DNA of 64,000 nucleotides, from positions 25,223,079 to 25,287,078 of the forward strand of contig OY759215.1 of the NCBI GenBank assembly GCA_963662175.1, read 5' to 3'. Source of the stretch: Aradus depressus (lineage: Eukaryota > Arthropoda > Insecta > Hemiptera > Aradidae). Shown piece after piece: positions 10,484 to 20,375 of this stretch. The notes below the pieces were generated by a model. The model searched no databases, was not told where the DNA came from, and saw only the letters and a list, made by a program, of their open reading frames with translations. The translations under genes and the position numbers were made by a program. Each line of letters starts with the position of its first letter. Position 1 is the first letter of the stretch.

Positions 10484-10521
10484 TGCAAGCCGACTTTCGA
10501 GGTTGCCCTCATCATCAGGCA
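10484..10521 (-). ncRNA. Hammerhead-ribozyme-like motif (type I layout)
   Basis: On minus: TGC, core CTGATGA, an unpaired T, a GAGG-GCAA-CCTC stem-loop, GAAA, a minimal helix III (AG/CT around TCGG), T at the cleavage position, then GCA pairing with the first TGC. All core bases I checked are present. Hammerheads with very short helix III are known from Penelope-like elements. Activity is untested and the helices are short. Confidence 0.5.
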
Positions 10522-10573
10522 GTCACCAAAAAAAAAAAGTTTCTTTGTTGCTAAATGATATTTTTTTGTAGAC

Positions 10574-10611
10574 TGCCTGATGATGAGGGTAACCACTAAA
10601 GCTGGCTAGCA
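10574..10611 (+). ncRNA. Decayed hammerhead-like motif, inverted partner
   Basis: Same layout as the minus-strand copy at 10484-10521: TGC-CTGATGA, a GAGG stem with an imperfect partner, AGC-TG-GCT helix III, A at the cleavage position, GCA. The GAAA has become TAAA, so it is probably inactive. Confidence 0.4.
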
Positions 10612-10985
10612 AAAATTGATAAAATCTGTGAGAGGTCAGACTATATTTTATTTTACAACCTGTGAAATAATCATTTCTCATTACATCAGCCATCTTCATA
10701 TAATTTGTCTGGGCTTTGCTTGATTTACGCGAAAACTATTACTTCTATCGATTAATTGATTTATTCCAAAAATGTTCCTTATTAAATTTCCAAATAACGA
10801 ATTGTCTTTGTATTTGAGATAGATCGAACCAATATGAACAACGTTACAGCGCCCTAATGAATGTAAAAACAAAAATTTAATTTTTAAATTGTAACACATA
10901 TCTACGAATTATAAAATGAATTTTTATTTTTCGTAGTTTTTTATTAAAAAGGATAAAAAATATAGAAAAAATGAAGTATACGTGA

Positions 10986-11314
10986 GAGGGCGCCGGTAGC
11001 TCAGTGGTATGCATGCTTGCTTACTGAGCTAAATATAGCGGGTTCTTAACCCGGCCGAGGCCCTTAGTTTATTTCACCTGGAAGGTAAAAAAAACCTTAA
11101 GGCAAGCCGTCTTTCGGATGAGACATTAAGCGATGGTTCCGAGCCTGTGCGATGTCATGTACGGTTAAAGACCCCTGCCCTAGGTGAATAAAAATTTAGG
11201 GTAGTCAAAATTTAGGACTCCCGTAGTAGAGTCGGGCACATGTCCACCAGATTGGCGAATGAACGCTCTGGTAGTAGGCGATATGACCTCGGACATGAGT
11301 CATACTAACCACCT
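10986..11314 (+). repeat. SINE1 full-length copy with target duplication
   Basis: Head GGCGCCGGTAGCTCAGTGG contains a tRNA A box (TAGCTCAGTGG, 10997-11007); a degenerate B box GGTTCTTAACCC is at 11041. The body and CATGAGTCATACTAACC tail follow. Flanking direct repeats AAGTATACGTGA (10974-10985) and AAGTATATGTGA (11315-11326) differ at one base. The A-to-B-box spacing fits a tRNA-derived Pol III promoter. Confidence 0.93.
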
Positions 11315-11326
11315 AAGTATATGTGA

Positions 11327-11460
11327 TGTGGCCATACAGAATCACGCTGTACAATGAAACAAAGAAAACTGCTGATGCCAACACATTACTTTCGTATAGG
11401 CAGTGATGATAGTATGAAATGATTTGAGAGAGAGAGAGGGCTGGAGGGGGTAGGTGAGTG
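11327..11460 (-). repeat. R3 fragment flanking SINE1
   Basis: ATGTGGCCATACAGAATCACG and the following ~90 bases recur almost unchanged, reversed, inside the chimeric SINE at 34904-35461. Confidence 0.8.
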
Positions 11461-11497
11461 ATTTGTACAAAAGGGACTGGTATAAGAATGTCCTATA

Positions 11498-11701
11498 ATG
11501 ACCATTTCTATATATCATCTAACCACTAAACCTAAAGATTGGGTTAACCTATATTTATTATCGGCCGAAACATTGTTTTATTTTGACCTGTATTCTCCGG
11601 ATCGCCTCCATTGTTCCCCTGAAAGCTATGACCAAGGTCATGACACCCTCATTTATCACTGTAGATCGGTTGACGACAGGCCAACCTGGAAGATAAAATG
11701 A
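11498..11701 (+). pseudogene. Possible C-terminal LINE ORF2 remnant
   Basis: The 67-residue frame ends with a segment spaced like the Cys/His motif of non-LTR ORF2 C-termini (HCSPES, then DTLIYHCRSVDDRPTW). No RT motif is visible nearby and the first cysteine pair is incomplete. It could be chance. Confidence 0.35.
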
Positions 11702-11907
11702 AAAAAAAAAGTATTCTGTTACCAAATGATAACATCATCTTTCCATGTTCTTGCTCTTCCTTTTTTACTCTTTATACCTGCTGTTCAAAGGGAGTATTGT
11801 AATCGTACAAAAATTCGAGATCGAGTTCTTAACGGACTATTCCTTCTACACGTTTTGACCATTTTCGCGATGATATTTACTTGTGTTTATTAAGTGATTG
11901 GAATTTC

Positions 11908-12040
11908 TTAGTTACCTAATCATTCCCCATCACTTATCTAATTATTCCCCATCACTTACCTAATTATTAACCACACTTACGTAATTATTCACCACAATTA
12001 CCTAATTATTGACCACACTTACCTAATTATTTACCATACT
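11908..12040. repeat. ~22-bp imperfect tandem array
   Basis: About six units of the form ACTTACCTAATTATTnnCCAC. Ends where R3-like sequence resumes near 12045. Confidence 0.8.
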
Positions 12041-12044
12041 TTTT

Positions 12045-12880
12045 GAAATACTCGTGAATGATGCCTCTCTAAAGTTGATTTAACCGAAAACGCCCTCTTG
12101 ACTTGGAATAGTCTGCCGTAGTGAATAAATAGTTAAATGCAGTTATCTCGTGAATGATTCCTCAAATAAGTAGATTAAGATGATTTAACCGAGAACATAC
12201 ACAATTTTACGACATACCAAGAAACCCACATCTTTATAATTCCGAAAGTATGAGTCCTGACCTCCCAACTTCTTCACAGTGCGCAGATGGCTTGAGAGAT
12301 GATCACAGTACACTTAACCCATTTTAGCCATTTTACGACTTAACAACTTATTCCCATAAATTTATGACCTAATGAACCATTTCCTCACATAAAAAGTCTA
12401 AAGACAACTGAAAGGCACATTCTATATGAAATACTATTTTTCGAAGGCCCGGTTTAGGAAATACATGCCGAAAAGGACCTTCAAAGGACATCTCGAAATC
12501 TAAACTTGTACTGGTTTTACCGGAAAACGGTTAGTGCTATCGAAAAATAGGTTCTTATGTAATGTAATCCTTATTAAATTTCTAATTATTCAGATGCATC
12601 AGAATTGAGATTGGATCAATGCGACCAAAGTTAGAGCACTCCAAAGAATGAACAGATAGATGTTCGCTCCCTCCCTCCTCTTCTCAAAATAATATCATAC
12701 TGTCATTACTGGTTATAAGAGTCTTACACTGTGCGTAATACAAGGAAAACTTCTGATGCCAACATATTACTTTCTTATACACACTAGTCCCAGTTTGAAG
12801 TGAATTTGAGAGGGGGAAGGGAGGGAGAGTGATCTGTAAAAACAAGAAACTGAAGAAGGTACAAGAAACTCCTGTTACGT
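12045..12880 (-). repeat. Long R3 copy in reverse
   Basis: Matches 42010-42650 and 59125-59500 in reverse complement: TTCCGAAAGTATGAG beside CTCCCAACTTCTTCACAGTG, the AATACATGCCGAAAAGGACC segment, and CAATGCGACCAAAGTTAGAG. No open frame of note. Confidence 0.8.
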
Positions 12881-12884
12881 CATA

Positions 12885-12887
<3 letters not shown>

Positions 12888-12941
<54 letters not shown>
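12888..12941. repeat. (TA)n microsatellite
   Basis: Pure alternating TA for about 50 bases. Confidence 0.98.
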
Positions 12942-12943
<2 letters not shown>

Positions 12944-12944
12944 T

Positions 12945-13317
12945 ATCTTTTTAATCCTTTTCTTTGGGGATTTCGGGATAATCTGTTCCCTTAATTCTTG
13001 ACTAAATCCCGAGCTCATTGACGCCGTTGGAGAATTGTAGTTTATATTCTGTATAAAAGGTTACGTCCCTTTTGCTGGTGACACCGTAGGGATTATTGCC
13101 AACAAAGGGACTTAAAGTTATTTCAGTGTTTACAGTCCTTTATCATGGCATTCCTTAGGCCTGGCTTTAATATGCTTTGGCATATATTATGCACTAGCAA
13201 GTTCACTTGGCGTTGCCTTGGAGTATTTTTATCTATTATTTCACCAAGAATTCCATTGTAAAAATGAAAACAGTCAATTATCATAATTATTAAACATTTT
13301 CTTCACTAATATAAGTG
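12945..13317. other. No gene seen
   Basis: Unique-looking sequence, less AT-rich than average, with no open frame, splice pair or repeat I recognise. Confidence 0.5.
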
Positions 13318-14098
13318 ACTAGCAGTAATACCCGGCGTTGCCCGGGGAACTTTAAGTTTTTTCCCAATATCTCCTATGAGGCTATTCAGTTCCTCGACAG
13401 TACATTCATGATGTTATAATTTTCAATTATTCATACGGAATAAGGCTTATAGTCCTTCAACTGTAGTAACGCTAGCTTTGGAGCTAAAACTAATTTATTC
13501 AAAAAGATTTCTCATTAATCGTTGCAATGGTTTTCGAGTTACAAAGATTGCGTGAGTGGATGCTGGGATGGACCAGGGGTTGATTAAAAAATAGACCTTA
13601 ACCTTCCGGTCGATAAAACTTATCTATTCAAAAAGATTCCTCATTAATCATTGCAGTGGTTTTTGAGTTACAAAGATTGCGTGGGTGGATGCTGGGATGG
13701 ACCAGGGGTTGATTAAAAAATAGACCTTAACCTTCCGGTCGATAAAACTTATCTATTCAAAAAGATTCCTCATTAATCATTGCAGTGGTTTTCGAGTTAC
13801 AAAGATTGCGTGAGTGGATGCTGGGATGGACCAGGGGTTGATTAAAAAATAGACCTTAACCTTCCGGTAGATAAAACTTATCTATTCAAAAAGATTCCTC
13901 ATTAATCATTGCAGTGGTTTTTGAGTTACAAAGATTGCGTGGGTGGATGCTGGGATGGACCAGATATTGAGGTACTAATACGCCTATAACCTTCCACAGA
14001 CGATGACGAACAAATTAAAAAACAAATTATTCAAATCCATCAAGCCGTTCGTGAGTTATAGCGGTACAACGCACAGACATTTTCAGCTTTATATATAA
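13318..14098 (+). mobile_element. Unclassified element, same type as 7265-8905
   Basis: Left end ACTAGCAGTAATACCCGGCGTTGCCCGGG-type: 13320-13350 holds the CCCGG...CCGGG signature. Right end CACAGACATTTTCAGCTTTATA at 14080-14098. A 129-bp array fills the middle. Another piece lies immediately downstream in inverted orientation. No coding capacity. Confidence 0.65.
13487..13970. repeat. 129-bp tandem array, about 3.8 units
   Basis: Units share GATAAAACTTATCTATTC, TTGAGTTACAAAGATTGCG and GATGCTGGGATGGACCAGG; spacing is 129 bases (13611, 13740, 13869). Differences are a handful of bases per unit. Confidence 0.92.
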
Positions 14099-14520
14099 TA
14101 TATACTATAAAGCTGAAAATGTCTGTGCGTTACTTACCTACTAAAAGTTAATAATGGGGCAGATAACATTACTAACGGGGCAGATAACGTTACTAACCTC
14201 TAACTAACTCCGGGCAATACCGGGTAACCTGCTAATCATATTATGATATTATGATTAGCAGGTTACCCGGTATTGCCCGGAGTAACTGTACGCAGGTTAG
14301 TAACGTTATCTGTCCCGTTAGTAACGTTATCTCTGCCCCGTTATTAACTTTTAGTAGGTAACTAACTTTAAGCAGGTTAGTAACTTTAAATAGGTTAGTA
14401 ACGTTATCTGCCCCGTTAGTAACTTTTAGTAGGTAAGTAACTTTAAGCAGGTTAGTAACGTTATCTGCCTCGTTAGTAACTTTAAGTAGGTAAGTAACTT
14501 TAAATAGGTTATTCATATTA
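14075..14520. repeat. Inverted element end, palindrome and GTAACTTTA array
   Basis: 14101-14125 reverses the element end just before it (GCTGAAAATGTCTGTGCG). A second near-perfect palindrome spans about 14205-14290 (GGTAACCTGCTAATCAT against its complement). 14290-14520 is an irregular array of GTTAGTAACGTTATCTG and GTAAGTAACTTTAAG units, which keeps a 91-residue minus frame open by chance. Confidence 0.8.
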
Positions 14521-14796
14521 GCGTCGCCTCCCTCCCTTCAATATACCAGATATGTGAAATATCCACATGATCCAATTTGATTTGCTACATTTTTGGTTTT
14601 ATACATTAACCTCGAAAAGTCACCGAGTTATTTTATGTTTCCGACCCCCCTCTCACACAACCCCTATCCCGGACCTATGTCGACATCAAAGAAGTAAGCT
14701 TCCCAACGGGGAAAGAATTATCCAAATCGATTAAGAAGTTTTCGATATTACCTCAAATACACAACTTTTTCTCTTTATACATTAGTATACATATAG

Positions 14797-14885
14797 AGGG
14801 CACCGGTAGCGTACGCTTAGTAGAGTCGGGCTACCAGAGCGCTCATTCGTCAGTAGCCGATAGGACGTCGTACCGTACTATATTA
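14797..14885 (+). repeat. Highly degenerate SINE1 remnant
   Basis: GAGGGCACCGGTAGC (head) is joined to TAGAGTCGGGC, CCAGAGCGCTCATTCG and GTAGCCGATAGGAC, all SINE1 body motifs, with large deletions between them. Confidence 0.55.
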
Positions 14886-14889
14886 GTAT

Positions 14890-15260
14890 ATATCCTGGAG
14901 TCCTGCTCTACCATAATAGGTAGAGAAAGAAGCTACAGAGAGTGGATCGTAAGCTGTCCCTGCTGATTAGAACAGCTGAGAGGGGGACCATTGATATATC
15001 GTCCTCCCAGACAGAGGGTTATCAGGGTATGACCTAGGCAAGGGATTGCAATAAAGGATTTTACGATGACTCACACCTTTAGAGTGGAGTTTTCCCGATC
15101 GATAAACTGCAAGGAGGAGGGCCCGTTAAAGAATATTGATGAGCGCGCTAAGTGCAACGACTCGACCTTCACGCTGAACTATTTGTTTTACTGGGTTTCT
15201 TGAGGCCTATATCTGGATCGAGTCTGTAGATCATTATCGTTCGTTTCTCGAGAAAGTTAA
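14890..15260. other. No gene seen
   Basis: Non-repetitive by eye, moderate base composition, no long open frame or recognised motif. Confidence 0.5.
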
Positions 15261-15264
15261 CTGG

Positions 15265-15720
15265 AACCGAGGTCCCCTAAGAATAAATACATCTAGAGTT
15301 AAGAACAGGAAACAATGAAATACAGTATCAAGTATCAGTATGACGATCAACGAAATAAATAAATAGATAAATAAATTATTGCTACATTGGAGAAAAACTG
15401 GACAATTATAAATATAAATAAACAAAAGATTAAAATGAAAAAACATCAAATTAACAGCTTAATTATGAAGAAGAAAAAAAAAAAAAAAATAGAAAAAAAA
15501 ATCTATATAAATAAGAAAAAAATAAAATAGATTAATAAAATCGACAGATCATAATACTATGATGGTTGATTATAAAAGAGAAGTGAGGATGTCCAGACAA
15601 GGTTTGAAATAAAATTATTAATTTTAGACAGTAGGGGCTAGATAGAGAAGTGTGAGGAGAGAGAAGAAAAAGAAAAATAGTCAAAATAAATGCAAATAAA
15701 AATTTATAAATGTGTAAAAT
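15265..15720 (-). repeat. LINE 3'-UTR-like repeat, reverse copy of 53215-53680
   Basis: GAGGTCCCCTAAGAATAAATAC at the left and TAGGGGCTAGATAGAGAAGTG at the right match 53215-53680 in reverse complement. The 53-kb copy ends in an A/T-rich tail with an 8-bp imperfect target duplication, so the family looks like a 5'-truncated LINE 3' end. Confidence 0.65.
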
Positions 15721-15944
15721 GAACAAAAAAGGAATACTGATGAATATTGTTTATGATCGAATAATTTAGGAAATAAGAAAGGACTAAAGTAATCTTCTTT
15801 TCTTACTGATAATTTTTATCGTCCTTATCTTCAACACCGTCTCTTTAAGGCAACCTGTACATGCATTTTATTCTAATTAAAGCTTTCAAATTAGAAATCA
15901 AGTTATCTTTGTTACTAATCTCGGTGAATCACCGGTTATACACT

Positions 15945-16900
15945 TCCAAAAAACGTAGGTTTTTAACGAGTACATCGAACAGGCTCGGGACCCGTGCATA
16001 ATGTCCAATCCGAAGGACGGTCAATTTTTTTTTTTACCTCCTAGATAAATACCTATGAGCACCTCAGTCTTGTTTTGAACCCGCGACATTGAGCTAAGAA
16101 CTACCGGTGCTTTCAAAAATGGTTGATCTGCCCTTGAAAATCGGGAATAGATTGTACTTTGCTCATACACCGAGCGAGGAACATGGTGGTTGATAATAAA
16201 CGAAAAGATGTCACGAACTCAACTTTTCTGGATCTATTTTTCCCCCTCAGTTTTCCCCCGCAGGATGCTCAGTTGAAGAAGGAGAGCTGGCATCCCGTTT
16301 TACCAATTTAGCCCATGTTCTAATGGGAGTTCATCCTAAAGTTTGTTATGAACTCAGAATTAATAACAGTTCCTATTTATCGCGAACTTGAATGTTTAAG
16401 TTAAACCGCGAATATACTGTATGGGTACTGGCTCTTCGCGGAAAACTAATGAAGCTACACTCTGGTGGAACATTGTGTAACTAAATCATTTAGGATGGTA
16501 AGTTTTGTTTTTCCTTGGTTCTTTTTCAGTTTTATTCACTATGCAATCGGTCCAAATGCATTGTTGAGTTTCAAAAATAAAAAATAAAAGTGAATCACCG
16601 AGTATTTCTCAAAAGGAATGAATCAATTAACTTATCCCCCCCCCCCTCTGAAACCAGTCGACCGTTTGGAAGAATAATCAATACATAGAGGTTTCCAAAT
16701 CCTCAGACTAAATGTGTTGATAAATTCATTACATCAGCTGTTATTAGGCTTTTTGAGTTGAGTCCCTTCTCTGAACTCCCTCTTCTCTTCGGCCGATTTT
16801 AATGAAAATTAACTGGTATTGTCCTCAGGGGTTTTGAATTTAAATATGAAATATTATATGATACATTTATTACATCGGTGGTTATTATATAAATAAGTAA
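15945..16900 (-). repeat. SINE1-flank-R1 block, duplicate of 21490-22440
   Basis: 15955-16112 is a reversed SINE1 with head (ACTACCGGTGC). 16113-16580 matches 21656-21985 (TGGTTGAT, TCAGGATGCTCAG, GCACTTGAATGTTTAAG, GGTAAGTTTTGTTTTTCC). 16585-16890 is reversed R1. Order and orientation are the same in both places, so the block was duplicated as a unit. Confidence 0.8.
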
Positions 16901-16917
16901 TAAGATGTATCAGTCCA

Positions 16918-17430
16918 ACATTTTTCTATTTAAACCACGACTAGTTTCGTCAGTAAACTGACATCTTCAGGTGGAATCTAAACATACATAAACCAAAAAT
17001 AATCTAAGAATTTTCGAGTAAATTAAAACTATTAAATCATTAACAATATTACAATATTAAAATTTAAAAACTACAGTACAATTAGTTAAAATATTTTAAT
17101 TAAAATGCAAAATACCTTGCTAGAGAAGAGGTCAATGGACACATACGGGTATAATAGATATGATTAGATTGTGTTCCACTCCCCAAAACAATGTTCATTT
17201 TTTGTCTTCCAGTCAACCAGTGTCCAGCTGGTCCCTGATACTCGTATGTGTCCCTTGACCTCTTCTCTAGCAAGGTATTTTGCATTTTAATTCAAAATAT
17301 TTTAACTTATTGTACTGTTGTTTTAAAAATTTAATATTGTAATATTGTTAATGATTGACATGAGTTTTAATTTACTCGAAAATTCTTAGATTATTTTTGG
17401 TTTATGTGTGTTTAGATTCCACCTGAAGAT
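16918..17430. repeat. ~0.5-kb foldback element
   Basis: Arms about 16962-17150 and 17250-17430 are imperfect reverse complements, including TAGAGAAGAGGTCA/TGACCTCTTCTCTA and ATCTAAACATACATAAACC. The spacer is about 100 bases. The left arm carries a hammerhead-like core and the right arm a decayed one. Best read as two inverted element ends. Confidence 0.85.
16935..16974 (-). ncRNA. Complete hammerhead-ribozyme-like motif
   Basis: On minus: CCAC, CTGAAGA, T, then stem GTCAG-TTTA-CTGAC, GAAAC, TA loop, GTC (cleavage triplet), GTGG. CCAC pairs with GTGG (helix I), AC with GT (two-pair helix III), and helix II is five perfect pairs. Every invariant core base is present. Known family context: minimal type I hammerheads in Penelope-like retroelements. 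Catalysis is inferred, not shown. Confidence 0.6.
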
Positions 17431-17431
17431 G

Positions 17432-17655
17432 GACTGGAAGACTGATACATTTTATTACTTATTTAACAAGTTAGTCCACTACATCTGCCTACCACCAAGA
17501 ATATGTTATTATATACTGTTATATATGTATATAATATTATTATATTATAATTTTGCTGTTACTAAGCTACTTTTCAGAAGAAGCATTCCATATTAAGTTT
17601 ACTTATTGTAGACGTTATGGATATTCATCGTATTATAAATGATAGCTAAGTATAG
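17432..17655. other. AT-rich, no gene
   Basis: Mostly TATATA-like sequence with no repeat family recognised. Confidence 0.5.
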
Positions 17656-18320
17656 AGGAAGGTATATAATGGGTTAGAAAATAGATGTTGAGTTTTCCCT
17701 GGAATTTCATGTTTTCCGAATCCGGAAAATCCTTTCAGTCTGTTTGTGAACAGCAATCCCGATGTAATGAATGTATCGACACGAAATTTTATATGTGAAT
17801 CCAGAACCCCGGATGAAACATATTAATTAATTTTCAGCGGAATCAACCGAAGGAGAAGAGGGCTCAACTCAAAAATCCCTATAACTGCTGACGTAATGAA
17901 TGTATCGACATGATATTTTATATTTAAATTCACAACCCTATAAGGAAGGGAGGGACTCATTTTCCGCCAAATTGGCCTCAGGAATCAGAGGAGTGGGGCT
18001 AAACTCAAAAACTTTAATACTACGTAGACTATGTACTGACAGAAAAATTAGTAAATAAAACAAACTTATTTTTGAAATATTGTCTATTCCACTAAAGATC
18101 TTTAGTGGAATAGACAATATTTCAAAAATAAGTTTGTTTTATTTATTTATTACAAGTTTCCACAATATGTCCGCGTTTCTCAACTTAGAAGAAAAATTAG
18201 TATCAGGATTAGCTACTATGTAAGTCATATATGTTTTTTTAGAAAGCGAAAATGTAATTGATTAATTCGTGCTGGGGAAATACATTGTCGGTGATTCACC
18301 GACTTTTGTTGTTTATAGAT
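17655..18320 (+). repeat. R1 near-full-length copy with 94-bp palindrome
   Basis: Runs from GTTGAGTTTTCCCTGGAATTT through three ~130-base modules to TGCTGGGGAAATACATTG and CGGTGATTCACCG. Inside, 18052-18145 is a perfect palindrome with 47-base arms centred on AAAGATCTTT. Confidence 0.88.
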
Positions 18321-18390
18321 AAGATAATATATATATTGTTTTTTTACATTATTCTCATTTTAACATTTCTTTTTATTTTATTTTTTTCAG

Positions 18391-18428
18391 TGAAGGATGT
18401 CATTTAGAGGGAAGGAATCTCAAATCAC
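18391..18428 (+). other. Candidate 38-bp exon
   Basis: Preceded by TTTATTTTATTTTTTTCAG (strong acceptor) and followed by GTAAGTATA (consensus donor). One of three frames is open across it. No gene model supports it, and T-rich sequence makes chance pairs likely. Confidence 0.2.
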
Positions 18429-18467
18429 GTAAGTATAGCATTCAATATATACTTAATTTATCTTATA

Positions 18468-18530
18468 CTGAACTGAAGATAGCGGGTTCGAATCCTGGCC
18501 GAGGTCCTTAGGTTTTTTATCTGGGAGGTG
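18468..18530 (+). repeat. SINE1 head fragment
   Basis: AAGATAGCGGGTTCGAATCC (intact B box), GGCCGAGGTCCTTAGG and ATCTGGGAGGTGAAAAA match the SINE1 tRNA-derived region. Truncated on both sides and joined to the 177-bp array. Confidence 0.8.
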
Positions 18531-18535
18531 AAAAA

Positions 18536-19155
18536 GGAGATACGGACATTATGCACCCTAACCCTCCCCGTGCTCCTGTCTGGAATACATTAGATTAGAC
18601 CAACAACCAAACCAAGACGACAAAATAAGCGGGAGCTGGCAAAAGTTGAATGGGGGCGGGGGGATCGATAGGGTAAGACCCAGCTAGTCGTGTTTTGGAC
18701 AATACGAAGGGCTGGAGATACGGACATTATGCACCCTAACCCTCCACGTCCTCCTGCCTGGAATACATTAGATTAGACCAACAACCAAACCAAGACGACA
18801 AATAAGCGGGAGCAGGCAAAAGTTGAATGGGGGCGGGGGGATCGATAGGGTAAGACCCAGCTAGTCGTGTTTTGGACAATACGAAGGGCTGGATATACGG
18901 CCTACATGCACCCTAACCCCCCACGTCCTCCTGCCTGGAATACATTAGATTAAACCAACAACCAAACCAAGACGACAAATAAGCGGGAGCAGGCAAAAGT
19001 TGATTGGGGGCGGGGGGATCGATAGGGTAAGACCCAGCTAGTCGTGTTTTGGACAATACGAAGGGCTGGAAATACGGACATCATGCATCCTAACCCTCCC
19101 CGTCCTCCTGTCTGGAATATATTAGATTAGATCAACAACCAAACCAAGATTTACG
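18536..19155. repeat. 177-bp tandem array, about 3.5 units
   Basis: Units start near GGAGATACGGACATTATGC (18536, 18712, 18890, 19067) and contain ACCAACAACCAAACCAAGACG and GGGGGCGGGGGGATCGATAG. Identity between units is very high. Confidence 0.93.
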
Positions 19156-19690
19156 TTCCGGATCACTAACCTCTTATCTAAAGAGACACAAATCAAACAC
19201 ATACCAATCAATATAATATTCTTAATGTGAATGTAGTAATCTCATGAAACTGACGAAAAAGCGAACGAACGAAATGCGCAGCAAAGCCCATGCGCCCCCG
19301 AGCTAAGTGAGTTGTGGAGGGGATATGAGTGGCTCTAGTTCTGACGGCGTCTTTACTTCGTTGTCGTGTTTCGTCACTGGTGCTAACTGATGCCTTGTTG
19401 TGAAAATTCATTCTGAATTATTGTAAACTATTTTTAAACAATAAATGAGCCTTAAAATAATTCCGAATTTTCTGATTGTAATTACACGACTGTCGTAAGT
19501 AAGTATTGCCAAAAAATTAATTGTTACAAATGAATTATACGTATTTATATAAATCCACGATTTGGGGACTGTTAGTTAATATTTGGTTATTGTGCTTTAT
19601 GCCTGATCATTTCATTTACCATAGCGCTGTTTCGCTCTCACTCAAAGATAAGATGTGTTCTGTATACACATTTGTATAAACCTCTATACC
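19156..19690. other. No recognised gene; unclassified segment
   Basis: 19208-19411 is less AT-rich and gives a 67-residue minus frame containing FVRSLFRQFHEIT, not recognised. The rest looks unique. Confidence 0.4.
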
Positions 19691-19830
19691 GATATTCATT
19701 CTGTCGAGTATTAAGTTGTAAAGTTTACAACTTGTAAACCTACCCACACAATTGATATGCAGGAAATGTTTTCATTATTTTTTGATTCAAGGCGTCGGAA
19801 AACATGAAATTCACATAGGATATCTGACCG
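19690..19830 (-). repeat. R1 fragment
   Basis: TTTTTTGATTCAAGGCGTCGG and AAAACATGAAATTC match the R1 head in reverse. Confidence 0.65.
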
Positions 19831-20164
19831 ATTAGTTTTAACTTCCTTCATACAGTTGGAGAAGAACAACATAATATGACCAACATGGCAGACCATAAAA
19901 TTTGAAGGTGTTACAAAATTGAGGAGTTGTAAATCCATGGTGTAGAGGCCTACATGGAATCTAGGTGTGGGATAAGGTCATTACAGATCGATTATGTTAA
20001 CTGAATCAGAGAGGAGAAAGGGGACGAATACATTATTGATAGATATCGACTGTATCTCGGGCCAGTAAAACCGGAGTGGACCATCAATCAGCATCTGGTC
20101 CAAAAGTGATTTTAAACAATAAATACTTAATTTTTGATTTCAGATGGACACAGCTAAACTGATT

Positions 20165-20310
20165 AACAACTGTATTAACATAATTCTGGTTCAAAACATT
20201 TTTGCGATCTATGTCGATCAATATAGTGGAAAGTTAATAAAATAAATAAAAAACTAAAAACATGTACATTGTCTAATTCCACAAAAAAAAAAAAAAATAT
20301 CTATAGAGAG
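20165..20310. repeat. R4 fragment
   Basis: CAAAACATTTTTGCGATC, CAATATAGTGGAAAGTTAAT and CATTGTCTAATTCCACAAA match R4 at 34685-34810. An inverted remnant (TTTGTGGAATTGAACAA) lies at 21285, beyond the solo LTR. Confidence 0.65.
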
Positions 20311-20375
20311 AGAGCACAGGTTATGGTTCAAATGTGAACTTCTTTTGAACCTTGTGCTGACAAACCGCAACATAT

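Larger units (their letters stand above)
10423..10668. repeat. 246-bp imperfect palindrome with hammerhead-like cores
   Basis: Arms 10423-10528 and 10565-10668 are reverse complements (ATTTCACAGGTTGTAAAATA at the outer ends). Each arm carries the same CTGATGA-containing motif. A third, single copy lies at 48543-48640. The structure looks like two inverted ends of one element. Confidence 0.85.
10240..10900 (-). repeat. R3 copy split by a foldback insert
   Basis: R3 sequence at 10255-10380 and 10690-10900, in reverse relative to 42190-42505, surrounds the palindrome at 10423-10668. The 67-residue minus frame at 10696 is R3 sequence. Confidence 0.7.
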
